Source of the DNA: Idiomarina piscisalsi
GTDB taxonomy: Bacteria > Pseudomonadota > Gammaproteobacteria > Enterobacterales > Alteromonadaceae
Direction of reading: 5' to 3'
DNA length: 64,000 nucleotides
Assembly (NCBI RefSeq): GCF_002211765.1
Contig: NZ_CP022133.1
Coordinates: 1,116,001 to 1,180,000, forward strand
A model generated the notes under the pieces. It was given only the letters and a program-made list of their open reading frames with translations, was not told the origin of the DNA and made no database searches. Below, piece after piece: positions 1-9,837 of the stretch (position 1 is the first letter of the stretch; each line of letters opens with the position of its first letter). The position numbers and the translations under genes are program-made.

Positions 1-308
1 ATGCTATGGGCTTTGCGCCGGGCTTCGCGTATTTAGGTGAGCTACCCGAAAAGCTGCGGTTGCCGCGTTTAGATAACCCAAGAACCAAGGTTCCAGCAGG
101 CAGCGTGGCCATAGCCGAGGCTCAAACGGCGGTGTACCCGTCGGCGTCACCGGGTGGCTGGAACATTATTGGCCGCACGGCAGAAACCCTCTATGACCCT
201 AAAGCCGACAACATTAGCCCAATGAAAGTAGGTGACAGAGTGCAGTTCAAAGCCGTGTCGAAAGAAGAATTTGAGCAAGCCGGTGGCTCACTGGAGTCGT
301 TATCATGA
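1..308 (+). CDS. pxpB: 5-oxoprolinase subunit B (PxpB/KipI family), 5' truncated
   Basis: This is the C-terminal part of the KipI-like subunit of the ATP-dependent 5-oxoprolinase PxpABC, which opens cytoplasmic 5-oxoproline to glutamate. The frame is open from base 3, so the gene begins upstream of the window and the ATG at 6 is internal. The family motif GFAPGFAYLGELP lies at the start of the visible part, followed by the PRTKVPAGSVAIA segment. The stop overlaps the start of pxpC (ATGA at 305-308), the usual translational coupling of this pair. A KipI (kinase inhibitor) role is the historical alternative name. Confidence 0.9.
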   Translation, partial: AMGFAPGFAYLGELPEKLRLPRLDNPRTKVPAGSVAIAEAQTAVYPSASPGGWNIIGRTAETLYDPKADNISPMKVGDRVQFKAVSKEEFEQAGGSLESLS

Positions 309-1258
309 TGAAAGTTCTTGATGCGGGTATGAAAACGGTTGTGCAGGATTTTGGCCGGTTCGGTTATTTGTCCAAAGGCTTAACCCGCGGTGGTCCGGTG
401 GACGAGAATGCGTTTTTATGGGCGAATCGGTTGCTTGGTAATAACTTTAACGCAGCACAGTTGGAAATTATCTTAGGAGGTCTGGAAGTTGAGTTTCAGC
501 AAGACGGTTGTTTTGCATTGACTGGCGCTGATGCCGATGCGCACCTGGACGATGAACCGCTAACCCTGTGGCAAAATTTTGAAGTGAAAGCCGGTCAGCG
601 TTTGAAGATAGGTTACGCGAAAGCCGGTTTACGCTTGTATCTGGCGGTGCAAGGGGGCTTTCAAGTTGAATCGAAATGGGGCAGTTGCGCTACCGTTGAG
701 CGCGACAGTGTGGGCGGCTTGTCGGGTGACGGCTCGGCGTTACAGAGCGGCGATAGCCTGCGCTTTCACTGTGACACACCGCAGCCGTCCAGGCGTGTGA
801 GCTGGGCTTACCGCAGTGACTATACAAAAACACCCGTGCTGGGGCTTATCCCAGGCTATCAGTATGACGACTTCCCAATGTCGGCACGAGAAGCCTTTTG
901 CTACGAAGACTTTGAAGTCAGTAAAGACAGTAACCGCATGGGTATTCGTTTAGCTGGTAAATCGCTGGAAACGCCGGAAAAGGGCTTGGTTTCAGAGGGA
1001 ATTAACATTGGCTCGGTACAGGTGCCTTCAGACGGACAGCCCATTATTATGATGCACGATCGACAAACGCTGGGTGGTTACCCCAAGCTGGGTGTTATTA
1101 ACCCGGTCGACTTAGGAAAGTTGGCGCAATTACAGCCGGGCCAAAAAGTGCGTTTCACTCGTGTAGATGCGTCGGTCGCACAACAGCAATTGCGCCGCTT
1201 TTATCAGTTTTTTAATGTGCGTCTGCCTTGTCAGGGCGGCGATAACCTGCGATCATAG
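305..1258 (+). CDS. pxpC: 5-oxoprolinase subunit C (PxpC/KipA, biotin-dependent carboxyltransferase-like)
   Basis: A 317-residue subunit of 5-oxoprolinase. The N-terminal motif GLTRGGPVDENAFLWANRLLGN and the GLVSEGINIGSVQVPSDGQPIIMMHDRQTLGGYPKLG block are characteristic of the KipA/urea amidolyase-related family. It overlaps pxpB by 4 bases, so the two are co-translated. Length is normal for the family. A second ATG lies in frame directly after the first (308) and cannot be excluded as the start. No pxpA is visible; it would lie before the window. Confidence 0.9.
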   Translation: MMKVLDAGMKTVVQDFGRFGYLSKGLTRGGPVDENAFLWANRLLGNNFNAAQLEIILGGLEVEFQQDGCFALTGADADAHLDDEPLTLWQNFEVKAGQRLKIGYAKAGLRLYLAVQGGFQVESKWGSCATVERDSVGGLSGDGSALQSGDSLRFHCDTPQPSRRVSWAYRSDYTKTPVLGLIPGYQYDDFPMSAREAFCYEDFEVSKDSNRMGIRLAGKSLETPEKGLVSEGINIGSVQVPSDGQPIIMMHDRQTLGGYPKLGVINPVDLGKLAQLQPGQKVRFTRVDASVAQQQLRRFYQFFNVRLPCQGGDNLRS

Positions 1259-1306
1259 CGCCTTTCTAATTTCCCGTGTTCATTCTGTAGCGGAGACAAC
1301 AATTTA

Positions 1307-2992
1307 ATGGCTGATACCGATTCTCGTCCCAGTAACTTTATTCGCCAAATCATCGATAAAGATTTGGCCAGTGGTAAACACTCAACGGTGCATACCCGTT
1401 TTCCGCCGGAGCCGAATGGTTTCCTGCATATTGGTCATGCCAAATCAATCGTGCTGAACTTTGGCATTGCGGAAGACTACAACGGTACGTGTAACTTACG
1501 TTTTGACGATACCAACCCTTTGAAAGAGAAGGTCGACTACGTTAATTCGATTAAGCAGGACGTTGAGTGGCTTGGGTATCAGTGGGAAGGCGATCCGCGT
1601 TATTCGTCAAATTACTTCGATCAGCTGCATGCCTACGCGGTAGAGCTTATCGAGAAAGGTTTAGCCTATGTCGACTTTTCGTCGCAGGAAGACATGCGTG
1701 AAATGCGTGGCACCTTGAAAGAACCGGGTAAAAACAGTCCGTATCGTGATACTTCAGTGGAAGAGAACCTGAAGCACTTTGCCGACATGACCGCAGGTAA
1801 GTACGAAGAAGGTAAAGCGGCGCTGCGTGCCAAAATCGATATGAGCTCGCCGTTTATGTGTATGCGTGATCCGGTGATTTACCGTGTGCGTTTTGCACAT
1901 CATCACCAAACCGGTGACAAATGGTGTGTCTACCCAATGTACGACTTTACCCACTGTATTTCCGATGCGCTGGAAGGCATTACGCATTCTTTATGTACGT
2001 TGGAGTTTCAGGACAATCGTCGTCTGTACGACTGGGTGTTGGACAACATCAGCATTGACTGCCACCCGCAGCAAATTGAGTTTTCGCGCTTAAACCTACA
2101 ATACACGGTCATGAGCAAGCGCATTATTAATACGCTGGTAGAAGAAGGCAAAGTCACGGGGTGGGACGATCCGCGTGTTGCTAGCGTTGCCGGCTTGCGC
2201 CGCCGTGGTTATACGCCAGAGTCTATTCGCGAGTTCTGTCGTCGTATTGGTGTCACGAAAATGGATAACCAGGTTGAAATGAGCATGCTTGAAGCCTGTA
2301 TCCGTGACGACTTAAACGAAAATGCGCCGCGTGCAATGGCAGTGATGGATCCGGTTAAAGTGGTTATTGAAAACTATCCGGAAGGCCAAACCGAGTCACT
2401 GAATGCGCCAAACCATCCGAATAAGCCGGAAATGGGCGAGCGAGACGTTACCTTCAGCCGCGAACTGTGGATAGAGCGTGAAGACTTCCGCGAGTCAGCG
2501 AATAAGAAGTTTAAACGCCTGGTGTTGGATAAAGAAGTGCGCTTAAGAAATGCGTACGTTATTCGTGCTGATAGAGTCGAAAAAGACGCTGACGGTAATA
2601 TCACGACCATTTACTGCCACTACGACGCAGATACGCTGGGCAAAGACCCGGCGGACGGTCGTAAAGTCAAAGGTGTCATTCACTGGGTATCGGCAGAAAC
2701 AGCGAAAGAAGCGGAGTTCCGCGTGTACGACCGCTTATTCCAGGTGCCAAACCCGGCTGCCGAAGAAGACTTATTCTCGACGCTGAACCCAGAGTCTTTG
2801 ATTATTAAGAAAGGTTTTGTGGAAGCGAACCTGGAAAATGCAAAACTGGGTGAAAACTTCCAGTTTGAACGCCTGGGTTACTACTGCTTAGATACAGATG
2901 CCGAGAAAGAAGGGCGTCTTATTTTCAACCAAACGGTCGGCTTACGCGACAGCTGGGCGAAAATAGAGCAGCAACAGGCTACTGAATCGTAA
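1307..2992 (+). CDS. glnS: Glutaminyl-tRNA synthetase
   Basis: A class I aminoacyl-tRNA synthetase of 561 residues that charges tRNA-Gln directly with glutamine in the cytoplasm. The nucleotide-binding signature [15 protein letters not shown] places HIGH at residues 41-44, and the KMSKS equivalent is VMSKR at 268-272. The C-terminal half carries the two beta-barrel anticodon-binding domains, for example [33 protein letters not shown] ribosome site lies about 11 bases before the ATG. The 3' end overlaps the convergent saccharopine-dehydrogenase-like gene by 14 bases, so no terminator separates them. Confidence 0.98.
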   Translation: MADTDSRPSNFIRQIIDKDLASGKHSTVHTRFPPEPNGFLHIGHAKSIVLNFGIAEDYNGTCNLRFDDTNPLKEKVDYVNSIKQDVEWLGYQWEGDPRYSSNYFDQLHAYAVELIEKGLAYVDFSSQEDMREMRGTLKEPGKNSPYRDTSVEENLKHFADMTAGKYEEGKAALRAKIDMSSPFMCMRDPVIYRVRFAHHHQTGDKWCVYPMYDFTHCISDALEGITHSLCTLEFQDNRRLYDWVLDNISIDCHPQQIEFSRLNLQYTVMSKRIINTLVEEGKVTGWDDPRVASVAGLRRRGYTPESIREFCRRIGVTKMDNQVEMSMLEACIRDDLNENAPRAMAVMDPVKVVIENYPEGQTESLNAPNHPNKPEMGERDVTFSRELWIEREDFRESANKKFKRLVLDKEVRLRNAYVIRADRVEKDADGNITTIYCHYDADTLGKDPADGRKVKGVIHWVSAETAKEAEFRVYDRLFQVPNPAAEEDLFSTLNPESLIIKKGFVEANLENAKLGENFQFERLGYYCLDTDAEKEGRLIFNQTVGLRDSWAKIEQQQATES

Positions 2993-4016
2993 ATTGGTCC
3001 AGTAGCTTAGCGCCGTATAAACGAGAGGGGGTGTAAAAGCCCCCTGTGTGTTTCTGGCTTAAGGTATGTACAGCCAACTCAACAGCCCCTTCGGCCGTTA
3101 ACGAGTACCCATTTTTCACTTTCACTCGCAGCTCTTTTGTATTGCCGCGACTATCAGAAATTTCACCCCAAACATAGGTCGGGTTGTCTTTTCGTTCTTT
3201 CTCTTCCGGACCGGCTGGCTGAGACTCGAGCTTTTGCTTCAGTTTACGCTGCACCCACTTCCAGTTAAAGACAAGGCGGAACCAGTTCATGCGGCGCATT
3301 TTCTTAACCAAACGCGGGCTGGCCGGAATGTACACCTCAATGTTGGGAATATCCGTAGTGTAGTAGGCAGTTGAAACGTCGCCCCATGGAATGGTCATGG
3401 CGCATTTTTTACCATTACCAAAGTCTATCCATTGCGAATGCCAGGCGTGCGGTACATCGACAATTTGCCCATTGACACGTGCAGCGCCGCCACGACCGAG
3501 GCGTTCAATACTGGTTTTAGCAGTACCGCGACTCATGCGAGAGCCGGAATCGAACCCGAGCTTTAAATGCGTCGCTTCCGGCATTTGTGCGTTTAAACGC
3601 GCCGCCACACAGTCGGTAGGAATAACGTCAAAGCCGACACCGGGACACAGCACAATACCCGCCTCTTTGGCCTTTTGATGCTTGGAGTGTGCATACTCAA
3701 ATACGTCAATTTCCCCGGTTATATCCAGATAGTGTGTTTGGGTATCAATGCACGCTTGAATAAGCGGAGCGGCCGTTTTGCTAAATGGACCAGCGCAGTT
3801 CAGAACTAAGTCGACATCGGTCAGTTGGCTTTTTACCGTGTCGATATTGTCGAGTGAAAAACTGCGGTATTCAAATTCGAGGTGACGCGCCACTGGCTCC
3901 AGTGACGCTTCATTACGACCGGCGAGAATTGGGTGATAACCGCGTCGTTTGGCTTGATGTGCGATGAGCTTTCCTGAATACCCGTAGGCACCATAAATGA
4001 GCCATCGCAATGCCAT
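2979..4016 (-). CDS. Saccharopine dehydrogenase NADP-binding domain protein (possible trans-acting enoyl reductase)
   Basis: A 345-residue Rossmann-fold oxidoreductase. The glycine-rich nucleotide-binding loop [10 protein letters not shown] lies at residues 8-17, followed by the family blocks [10 protein letters not shown] and [15 protein letters not shown]. It belongs to the saccharopine-dehydrogenase-like group that includes mycobacterial trans-acting enoyl reductases, but the substrate cannot be told from sequence and a lysine-pathway role should not be assumed. It starts only one base after the fur stop codon, so it is probably read with fldA-fur. Its last 14 bases overlap the end of glnS. 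Confidence 0.8.
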   Translation of the reverse strand: MALRWLIYGAYGYSGKLIAHQAKRRGYHPILAGRNEASLEPVARHLEFEYRSFSLDNIDTVKSQLTDVDLVLNCAGPFSKTAAPLIQACIDTQTHYLDITGEIDVFEYAHSKHQKAKEAGIVLCPGVGFDVIPTDCVAARLNAQMPEATHLKLGFDSGSRMSRGTAKTSIERLGRGGAARVNGQIVDVPHAWHSQWIDFGNGKKCAMTIPWGDVSTAYYTTDIPNIEVYIPASPRLVKKMRRMNWFRLVFNWKWVQRKLKQKLESQPAGPEEKERKDNPTYVWGEISDSRGNTKELRVKVKNGYSLTAEGAVELAVHTLSQKHTGGFYTPSRLYGAKLLDQFTIQ

Positions 4017-4017
4017 A

Positions 4018-4464
4018 CTATTCCGCCTCTATGGCCAGTTTGTATTCGCAGTTTTCGCCACGCTGGCATTCACCGTACAAATACAAACTGTGGTTGGTCA
4101 GCGTTAGCTTATTAGCTGCGGCTACCTTCTCCTGACGTTCCTCTATGACGTCGTCTTCAAACTCGAAGACATGGCCACAGGTTAGACACACTAGATGATC
4201 GTGGTGCTCTTTAGCGCTCAGCTCGAAAACCGAACGACCACCTTCAAAGTGGTGGCGAGTAATAATGCCCGCATCGTCAAACTGGTTCAGAACACGATAA
4301 ACCGTGGCTAAGCCGATTTCGTCTTTTTGCTCAAGCAGGATTTTGTACACGTCCTCAGCGCTAATGTGCTGGTTCTCTGGCTTTTTCAGAATCTCCAGAA
4401 TTTTCATGCGTGGAGACGTGACTTTTAAGCCTGCTTTTTTTAACTGTTCGTCGTTACTCGCCAT
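4018..4464 (-). CDS. fur: Ferric uptake regulator Fur
   Basis: A 148-residue metal-dependent repressor of iron acquisition genes. An N-terminal winged helix (KKAGLKVTSPRMKILEIL, then GLATVYRVLNQF) is followed by a dimerisation domain with the metal-binding stretch EHHDH at 86-90, cysteines C93 and C96, and a second pair C133/C139. All are typical of proteobacterial Fur with a structural zinc. It lies 46 bases downstream of fldA on the same strand, the same order as in E. coli, and one base upstream of the saccharopine-dehydrogenase-like gene. I see no convincing Fur box in the short fldA-fur gap. Confidence 0.97.
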   Translation of the reverse strand: MASNDEQLKKAGLKVTSPRMKILEILKKPENQHISAEDVYKILLEQKDEIGLATVYRVLNQFDDAGIITRHHFEGGRSVFELSAKEHHDHLVCLTCGHVFEFEDDVIEERQEKVAAANKLTLTNHSLYLYGECQRGENCEYKLAIEAE

Positions 4465-4510
4465 AATTATTCTTAATCTCAGTCAAACTTAGTTAACAGC
4501 ATACCCTGTA

Positions 4511-5044
4511 TTAACTGTCATTTGCCAGTTCTGCCAGGCACATTTCTTCGTAGACTTGCTGACACCATTTAGTGACGCGCTCTTTCGTCAGTTCTGGCTG
4601 ACGGTCTTCGTCAATACCCAGGCCGACAAAGTGAGCGTCATCGACCAAACCTTTAGAGTCTTCAAAGTTGTAGCCTTCGGTTGGCCAGTGACCAATAATG
4701 ATGCCGCCTTTGGCTTCAACAATGTCACGCACCATACCCATAGCGTCAAGGAAGTATTCTGCGTAGTCTTCCTGATCGCCACAACCAAAAATACCGATTA
4801 ATTTGTCGGTAAAGTCGATTTCTTCTAACTCTGGGAAGAAGTCGTCCCAGTCGCACTGAGCTTCGCCGTAGTACCACGTCGGGATACCGAACAGCAGTAA
4901 ATCGTAACTGGCAATGTCTTCTTTGCTGGATTTAGCGATGTCTTTTACATCGACCAGCTTTTTTCCAAGCTCTTTTTGAATCATCTGAGCGACAGCTTCT
5001 GTGTTGCCTGTGTCGCTACCAAAGAAAATTCCAACCGTTGCCAT
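4511..5044 (-). CDS. fldA: Flavodoxin (long-chain)
   Basis: A 177-residue FMN electron carrier of the FldA type that reduces partners such as IspG/IspH and methionine synthase. The phosphate-binding loop FFGSDTGNTEAVA sits at residues 7-19, and flavin-stacking segments PTWYYGEAQCDWDDF and GCGDQEDYAEYF follow; the inserted long-chain loop is present. An AGGTGA ribosome site precedes the ATG by about 10 bases. It is first in a fldA-fur arrangement that links an iron-sparing carrier to the iron regulator. The product is strongly acidic, as expected for a flavodoxin. Confidence 0.97.
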   Translation of the reverse strand: MATVGIFFGSDTGNTEAVAQMIQKELGKKLVDVKDIAKSSKEDIASYDLLLFGIPTWYYGEAQCDWDDFFPELEEIDFTDKLIGIFGCGDQEDYAEYFLDAMGMVRDIVEAKGGIIIGHWPTEGYNFEDSKGLVDDAHFVGLGIDEDRQPELTKERVTKWCQQVYEEMCLAELANDS

Positions 5045-5137
5045 AAATTATTTTCACCTGTTTATACGAATCAACAATACTGAATGGATTTGCGTGTACT
5101 TTGAATAACGAACCGCATTCAGTGACGTAAATAATTT

Positions 5138-5353
5138 TTAAATACCTGACTCCCACAGGACTTGAATAATGCCTTTGGCAATGAAGCCAAAGCAGCCCAG
5201 AAATAGGACTAACCAAACAATAATTTGGCCAAACCTGGGTACCGAGGAGCGTTTTAAAACGTCGCGTATCGCCAGACCAATTAGCAAGAAGAGAATTCCC
5301 AGCGTGATATTGGTGCCAAGAATTTCCAGTTGTTCATAATATTCAGCCAACAT
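5138..5353 (-). CDS. DUF2788 small inner-membrane protein
   Basis: A 71-residue protein with two predicted membrane helices (about residues 14-29 and 45-64) joined by a basic loop containing RDVLKRSSVPRFG. The conserved core IVWLVLFLGCFGFIAKGIIQ marks the DUF2788 family, of unknown function. It lies between ybfF and fldA on the same strand, a placement I recall from related gammaproteobacteria. AAGGAG sits about 6 bases before the ATG and supports the start. No enzymatic motif is present. Confidence 0.75.
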   Translation of the reverse strand: MLAEYYEQLEILGTNITLGILFLLIGLAIRDVLKRSSVPRFGQIIVWLVLFLGCFGFIAKGIIQVLWESGI

Positions 5354-5440
5354 ACAACTACTCCTTGCTGGAATCTGCGACTATTACGGGACTTGTTTTA
5401 AGCCGCCGTAGAATAGCATAAAGTCGGTAAATTAGCGACC

Positions 5441-6217
5441 TCAGGCCGTTAGAAAGTCATGCACTAAACGGTTAAATATCCGTGGTTTTTCGGCATGCAG
5501 CCAATGACCTGTGTCATCAATAACCTTAACGGATGCGTTGGAAAAACGTTTTTTCACGGCGGCTTCGTGTTTTTCTGTCAGATAATTCGAGTTTCCGCCC
5601 TTAATGAAAAGCGTTTTTCCGTCGTAAGTCTTTTCACTCACCGCACCGGATATGTCGCCGTAGCACTCTTTAAGCGCATTCAGGTTCAGGCGCCACTGGT
5701 AGCCGTCGTCGGTACGTTTTAAATTTTTCAATAGAAACTGCCGCACCCCTTTTTCGGCAATGGCGTCGGCTAGTTGTTTGTCGGCGTCACCTCGACTGTT
5801 CACCTGTGACAGGTCAAGCGCGCAAAGTGCCTCCATAATGCGGTCATGGGTGCCTTCATAAGCCGCAGGCGATATATCGGCGAACACCGCTGACAACACT
5901 CGTTTGGGAGCGCTCATAGCAACTTCCATAGCAATTTTTCCACCCATCGAGTGACCGACTAAATGAAACGACTCGAGGCTCAGGTCGTCGGCAAGCGCAA
6001 TAATGTCTTTGGCCATGCTGGGATAGGTCATGTCGTTGCTGTGAAATGAGTCGCCGTGATTTCTGACGTCGGGCAACACGCAGTAAAAGTCGGGCTCAAG
6101 ATCACGTGCTAAACGCTTCAGGTTGTCTTTGTCGCCAAAAAGTCCGTGAATGATGATGACTGCAGGGTTTTTAGAGTTACCAAGCGTTTCATGATTCAAT
6201 TGTTTAGAGTCTGCCAT
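5441..6217 (-). CDS. ybfF: Alpha/beta-hydrolase esterase YbfF
   Basis: A 258-residue serine hydrolase. The oxyanion-hole motif HGLFGDKDN is at residues 24-32, the nucleophile elbow GHSMG at 88-92 (Ser90), and the catalytic histidine is H238 in DDTGHWLH. The length and the divergent pairing with seqA-pgm match E. coli ybfF, whose product is an esterase of broad acyl substrates. It is cytoplasmic, with no signal peptide. It is the first of the minus-strand genes leading into DUF2788-fldA-fur, separated from the next by 87 bases. Confidence 0.88.
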   Translation of the reverse strand: MADSKQLNHETLGNSKNPAVIIIHGLFGDKDNLKRLARDLEPDFYCVLPDVRNHGDSFHSNDMTYPSMAKDIIALADDLSLESFHLVGHSMGGKIAMEVAMSAPKRVLSAVFADISPAAYEGTHDRIMEALCALDLSQVNSRGDADKQLADAIAEKGVRQFLLKNLKRTDDGYQWRLNLNALKECYGDISGAVSEKTYDGKTLFIKGGNSNYLTEKHEAAVKKRFSNASVKVIDDTGHWLHAEKPRIFNRLVHDFLTA

Positions 6218-6324
6218 CGAGTCGCCTTTAGTGATAAACTTTGCGTTCTATTTTCAAGGCTTTGTGATGCCGATGCAAGCGACAAAGCCATACCTAATGG
6301 TTTATTAGAGGTCGGTCATAAATA

Positions 6325-6813
6325 ATGAAACGGATAGACATTGACGACGATTTGTACACCTATATAGCAAGCCACACTCAGGAAATTGGTGAGAGCGCTT
6401 CGGATATTTTGCGGCGTTTGCTGAATGTTGAAAAAGCCAGTAAGCCGGTGCCTTCCAAACCAGAAAAGGCGAAAGTTGACAGCGTGTTTAATCGCTTAAA
6501 TGAGCAGGACGTGCGTATCCAAAAAAGTGTGGTGGCTCGCTTTTTATACATATTAAGCATGCTGTACAAAAGTCACACTGACCGTTTTGCCGAGGTGCTG
6601 GACATACGCGGTCGTGACCGCCAGTACTTTGCCCGTAGTGAAGATGCGCTGCTGAGTACGGGTAACAGCACCAATCCGAAGCAAATACCCGATGCGCCGT
6701 TTTGGGTGATAACCAACACCAATACGACCAAGAAAAAATCAATGCTGACGCAGGTAGCAAAGGCATTAGGCTACAGCGCTGCCGACGCAGAAAAAATAAG
6801 GGATTTTTTATAA
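6325..6813 (+). CDS. seqA: Negative modulator of replication initiation SeqA
   Basis: A 162-residue protein that binds hemimethylated GATC sites, sequesters oriC and restrains re-initiation. The N-terminal oligomerisation segment MKRIDIDDDLYTYIASHTQEIGESASDILRRLL and the C-terminal DNA-binding part (RDRQYFARSEDALL, then PFWVITNTNTTKK) are both recognisable. It is shorter than the E. coli protein (181 residues) mainly in the linker. The stop codon shares a base with the pgm start (TAATG), so the pair is coupled, as in E. coli. It is transcribed divergently from ybfF. Confidence 0.95.
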   Translation: MKRIDIDDDLYTYIASHTQEIGESASDILRRLLNVEKASKPVPSKPEKAKVDSVFNRLNEQDVRIQKSVVARFLYILSMLYKSHTDRFAEVLDIRGRDRQYFARSEDALLSTGNSTNPKQIPDAPFWVITNTNTTKKKSMLTQVAKALGYSAADAEKIRDFL

Positions 6814-8453
6814 TGGCACATTCATCCCGCGCCGGGCAGTTGGCGCAAGCTAATGATTTAACCAATATTGCACAGTTGACCAGTGCTTACTATGTGTACG
6901 AACCTGACGCTCGTAAAGCTGATCAGAAAGTCAGTTTTGGCACGTCCGGGCACCGTGGCAGCTCACTGAAGCGCTCATTTAACGAAGCGCATATCTTAGC
7001 GATAGCACAGGCTATTTGTGCCTACCGTGAAGAGCAGGGCATTACCGGCCCTATTTTTGTGGCTAAAGACACGCACGCGCTGTCAGAGTCGGCTTACTTA
7101 AGTGCGTTGGATGTGTTTTTAGGTAACGGCCTGGAAGTGCATGTTCAGGCAGAGCACGATTATACGCCGACGCCGGTGCTGAGCCGGGCGGTTATTCAAT
7201 GGAATAAGAAAAACAATGCTAAGGCCGACGGTGTGGTTATTACGCCGTCGCACAATCCGCCACAAGACGGCGGCTTCAAATATAACCCGCCCCACGGTGG
7301 GCCTGCTGGCGGCGATGCCACAAGAGCGATTGAAAAATATGCGAATGCGCTGCTGTCATCCGGTCTTATTGGCGTGAACACGTGCGAAAGCGAAGATGTT
7401 CTCGAGCATCCCGGGCTGACCTTTGTGGATTGGCGCAAAGACTACATTGAGCATTTAACTGACTGCGTTGATATGGACGCGATTGCCAAAGCCAACTTAA
7501 CGCTTGGCGTCGATGCGATGGGCGGCTCGGGCGCAAAATATTGGCTGCAAATTGCTGAGCATTATGGCCTGAATATCGACGTAAAAAATGCGGTAGTGGA
7601 TGCCACTTTTTCTTTTATGTCGCTCGACAAAGACGAGAAAATTCGTATGGACTGCTCGTCACCTCATGCCATGGCGTCCTTGTTGGAGCTAAAAGACAAA
7701 TACGACTTAGCAATGGGGAACGACCCGGACTATGACCGCCACGGTATTGTGACGCCAACACATGGCTTAATGAATCCGAACCATTATTTATCGGTCGCTA
7801 TCGACTATTTGTGTAAGCACCGCTCCTGGTCCGCCGAGGCCGCTATTGGCAAGACGCTGGTATCCAGTGCAATGATTGACCGTGTTGTTGCTGCGAATGA
7901 CCGTAAACTGATGGAAGTACCGGTGGGTTTCAAATGGTTCGCAGAAGGTTTAGCCGACCAGAGCATTGCGTTCGCCGGTGAGGAAAGTGCCGGAGCAACC
8001 ATGTTGGATCGCAATGGTGACACCTGGACAACCGACAAAGACGGCATTGTCTTAGCCTTGCTGGCTGCTGAAATTCAGGCAATGACCGGCAAAAACCCCA
8101 GTCAGTACTATGATGAATTGTGCGAGCAGCATGGTACGTCGTTTTATCGCCGCGTTGATACCGCGTCGTCTGCTGAAATGAACCAGGGCTTTAAAGGTAT
8201 CCGTGCCTATAAAGTGAAGTTACCGGAGCTTGCTGGCGAAGCCGTGACCGATATTACCACCAAAGCCAAAGGGAACGACGCACAGTTTGGCGGCATTAAA
8301 GTGACCACAGAGAACGGCTGGTTTGCAGCGCGACCTTCAGGCACTGAGCCGGTTTATAAGATCTACGCTGAGAGCTTTGTCAGTGACGAGCATTTAGATG
8401 CGATACTCCAGCAAGCCGCTGAATGGGTCAACGACTTACTGGCGGCAAAATAA
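6813..8453 (+). CDS. pgm: Phosphoglucomutase, alpha-D-glucose phosphate-specific
   Basis: Interconverts glucose-1-phosphate and glucose-6-phosphate, linking glycolysis to glycogen and nucleotide-sugar synthesis. The ATG at 6813, inside the TAATG overlap with seqA, gives 546 residues, exactly the E. coli length; an upstream in-frame ATG at 6702 would lie inside seqA and is rejected. Key motifs are FGTSGHRG, the phosphoserine loop VVITPSHNPPQDGGFKYNPP, the metal site MGNDPDYDRHGI, the sugar-binding GEESAGA and the phosphate-binding RPSGTEPVYKIY. Confidence 0.97.
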   Translation: MAHSSRAGQLAQANDLTNIAQLTSAYYVYEPDARKADQKVSFGTSGHRGSSLKRSFNEAHILAIAQAICAYREEQGITGPIFVAKDTHALSESAYLSALDVFLGNGLEVHVQAEHDYTPTPVLSRAVIQWNKKNNAKADGVVITPSHNPPQDGGFKYNPPHGGPAGGDATRAIEKYANALLSSGLIGVNTCESEDVLEHPGLTFVDWRKDYIEHLTDCVDMDAIAKANLTLGVDAMGGSGAKYWLQIAEHYGLNIDVKNAVVDATFSFMSLDKDEKIRMDCSSPHAMASLLELKDKYDLAMGNDPDYDRHGIVTPTHGLMNPNHYLSVAIDYLCKHRSWSAEAAIGKTLVSSAMIDRVVAANDRKLMEVPVGFKWFAEGLADQSIAFAGEESAGATMLDRNGDTWTTDKDGIVLALLAAEIQAMTGKNPSQYYDELCEQHGTSFYRRVDTASSAEMNQGFKGIRAYKVKLPELAGEAVTDITTKAKGNDAQFGGIKVTTENGWFAARPSGTEPVYKIYAESFVSDEHLDAILQQAAEWVNDLLAAK

Positions 8454-8461
8454 TCTTCTGG

Positions 8462-9760
8462 CTAACGGAGGATAGCGTTACTTTCGATTTCGCTATCCTC
8501 TTCTTCTTCGTCTTCTTCTGGACTTTCAGGCGCTTCTTCCGCCATTGATGTTAATAGCTCGTCAGAGGTTTGTGACGGAGCCAAAATAGCGAAGTTGCTG
8601 TGCAACTGGTCTTCTGCTTTTGCACGGCGAGTGACGCGGTACAGCGTATATAAACAGACTAGCGCGGTAAGACTGGCCAATAATAAGAAGAAGAAATTAA
8701 TGGCACCAAACTGCATAAGTGCGGCAACGGCTGGTGCCCCAATGATAGAGCCCGCACCACCAATTTTGATAATGGCTCCAGTGGCGCCAACCATTTGATC
8801 TTTTTCCAGATAGTCATTGGTGTGCGCCATGCCGAGTGAGTAAAGCGGCAAGATAAAGGCGCCCAATAGCCCAACTGCTATGTAAATTAAAATAGCGTTA
8901 GAGGCACCGAGCTGGGAAAGCAGTACAGCTATAGCGGTACCGCCAGCGGCACAAATGGCAATAACGAAACGACGGTCAATACGGTCAGACAGCAAACCAA
9001 ATGGTGTTTGTGAAATGAGACCGCCCAAAATAAAGGCCGCCATAAATAGAGTAATTTGGAAAACACTCAAACCAATGTAAGACGCGTACATGGGACCAAT
9101 GCCGTAGAACATTGCGTAGCAGGCTTGCATGATAAAGGCGTTTACCACCCCTAACGGAACCGTTTTTAATAACAGGGAAACCGGCACTTTTTTGTTTTCA
9201 TGAGTGGTCGGTTCAACGGTCACGCTGACCAAAATAGGGATAAGCGCCAAGTTAATAAGTAGGGCCACAATAGCAAAGGCGACAAAGCCCGCCGGGTCGG
9301 CAACGCCCAGTATGAGCTGACCGGCAATTAAGCCGCTGTAAATAATGACTAAATAGATAGAAAGCAGCGTGCCGCGACTTTTGTTGTCCGCCATGGTGTT
9401 CAACCAGCTTTCGACAATCACAAAAATACCGGAGATAGCAAAGCCGGTAATGAAACGCATAACAAACCAGACAATAGGGTCGACCCAAATAGCCTGGACT
9501 AAGATACTTGCTGCTGCGAGTGCGGCCAGACCGCCTAACGATCGAATATAACCAACACGACGAATGTCTTTAGGGGCACGGGTTGACCCAAACAGGTAGC
9601 CAATGAAATAGGCTGACATGATAAAACCGGTAACCAGTGTGCCGAAGTCTTCAATAGTGGCACGTAAACTTAACAGGGTACTGGTCATCCCTACGACAAC
9701 ACCAATGAGACTGATGCTGGTAAGCAATGAGCTGATTCCCCGAAGTTGTTGTTTTAGCAT
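8462..9760 (-). CDS. MFS transporter, YcaD-like
   Basis: A 432-residue permease of the major facilitator superfamily with about twelve hydrophobic segments. It resembles the YcaD-type branch (ISLIGVVVGMTSTLLSLRATIEDFG near the N-terminus, FVIVESWLNTMADNKSRG in helix 4-5). The substrate cannot be inferred. The last roughly 25 residues are very acidic (SPEEDEEEEDSEIESN), a cytoplasmic tail not usual for the family. It converges on pgm with only eight bases between stop codons, and its promoter region is shared with the divergent DUF2066-hda genes. Confidence 0.8.
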   Translation of the reverse strand: MLKQQLRGISSLLTSISLIGVVVGMTSTLLSLRATIEDFGTLVTGFIMSAYFIGYLFGSTRAPKDIRRVGYIRSLGGLAALAAASILVQAIWVDPIVWFVMRFITGFAISGIFVIVESWLNTMADNKSRGTLLSIYLVIIYSGLIAGQLILGVADPAGFVAFAIVALLINLALIPILVSVTVEPTTHENKKVPVSLLLKTVPLGVVNAFIMQACYAMFYGIGPMYASYIGLSVFQITLFMAAFILGGLISQTPFGLLSDRIDRRFVIAICAAGGTAIAVLLSQLGASNAILIYIAVGLLGAFILPLYSLGMAHTNDYLEKDQMVGATGAIIKIGGAGSIIGAPAVAALMQFGAINFFFLLLASLTALVCLYTLYRVTRRAKAEDQLHSNFAILAPSQTSDELLTSMAEEAPESPEEDEEEEDSEIESNAILR

Positions 9761-9837
9761 GTCTTTACCGCTGTTTTTGAATTTAGGGCAATAATAGCGT
9801 CAGTTGCCTTTTTTTCATAGGGAAGATTCCCACAAGC

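Noticed and set aside
1754..1987. Open frame antisense to glnS
   Set aside because: No homology pattern, low-complexity translation, wholly inside a confidently identified essential gene; typical antisense shadow.
5045..5137. Fur box upstream of fldA
   Set aside because: AT-rich sequence but no convincing match to the 19-base Fur consensus or its hexamer repeats.
6702..6812. Upstream extension of pgm
   Set aside because: It lies inside seqA and its 37 residues have no relation to phosphoglucomutase; the TAATG junction start gives the exact family length.
9826..9834. Second DnaA box (ATTCCCACA) upstream of hda
   Set aside because: Three mismatches to the consensus, too weak to claim.
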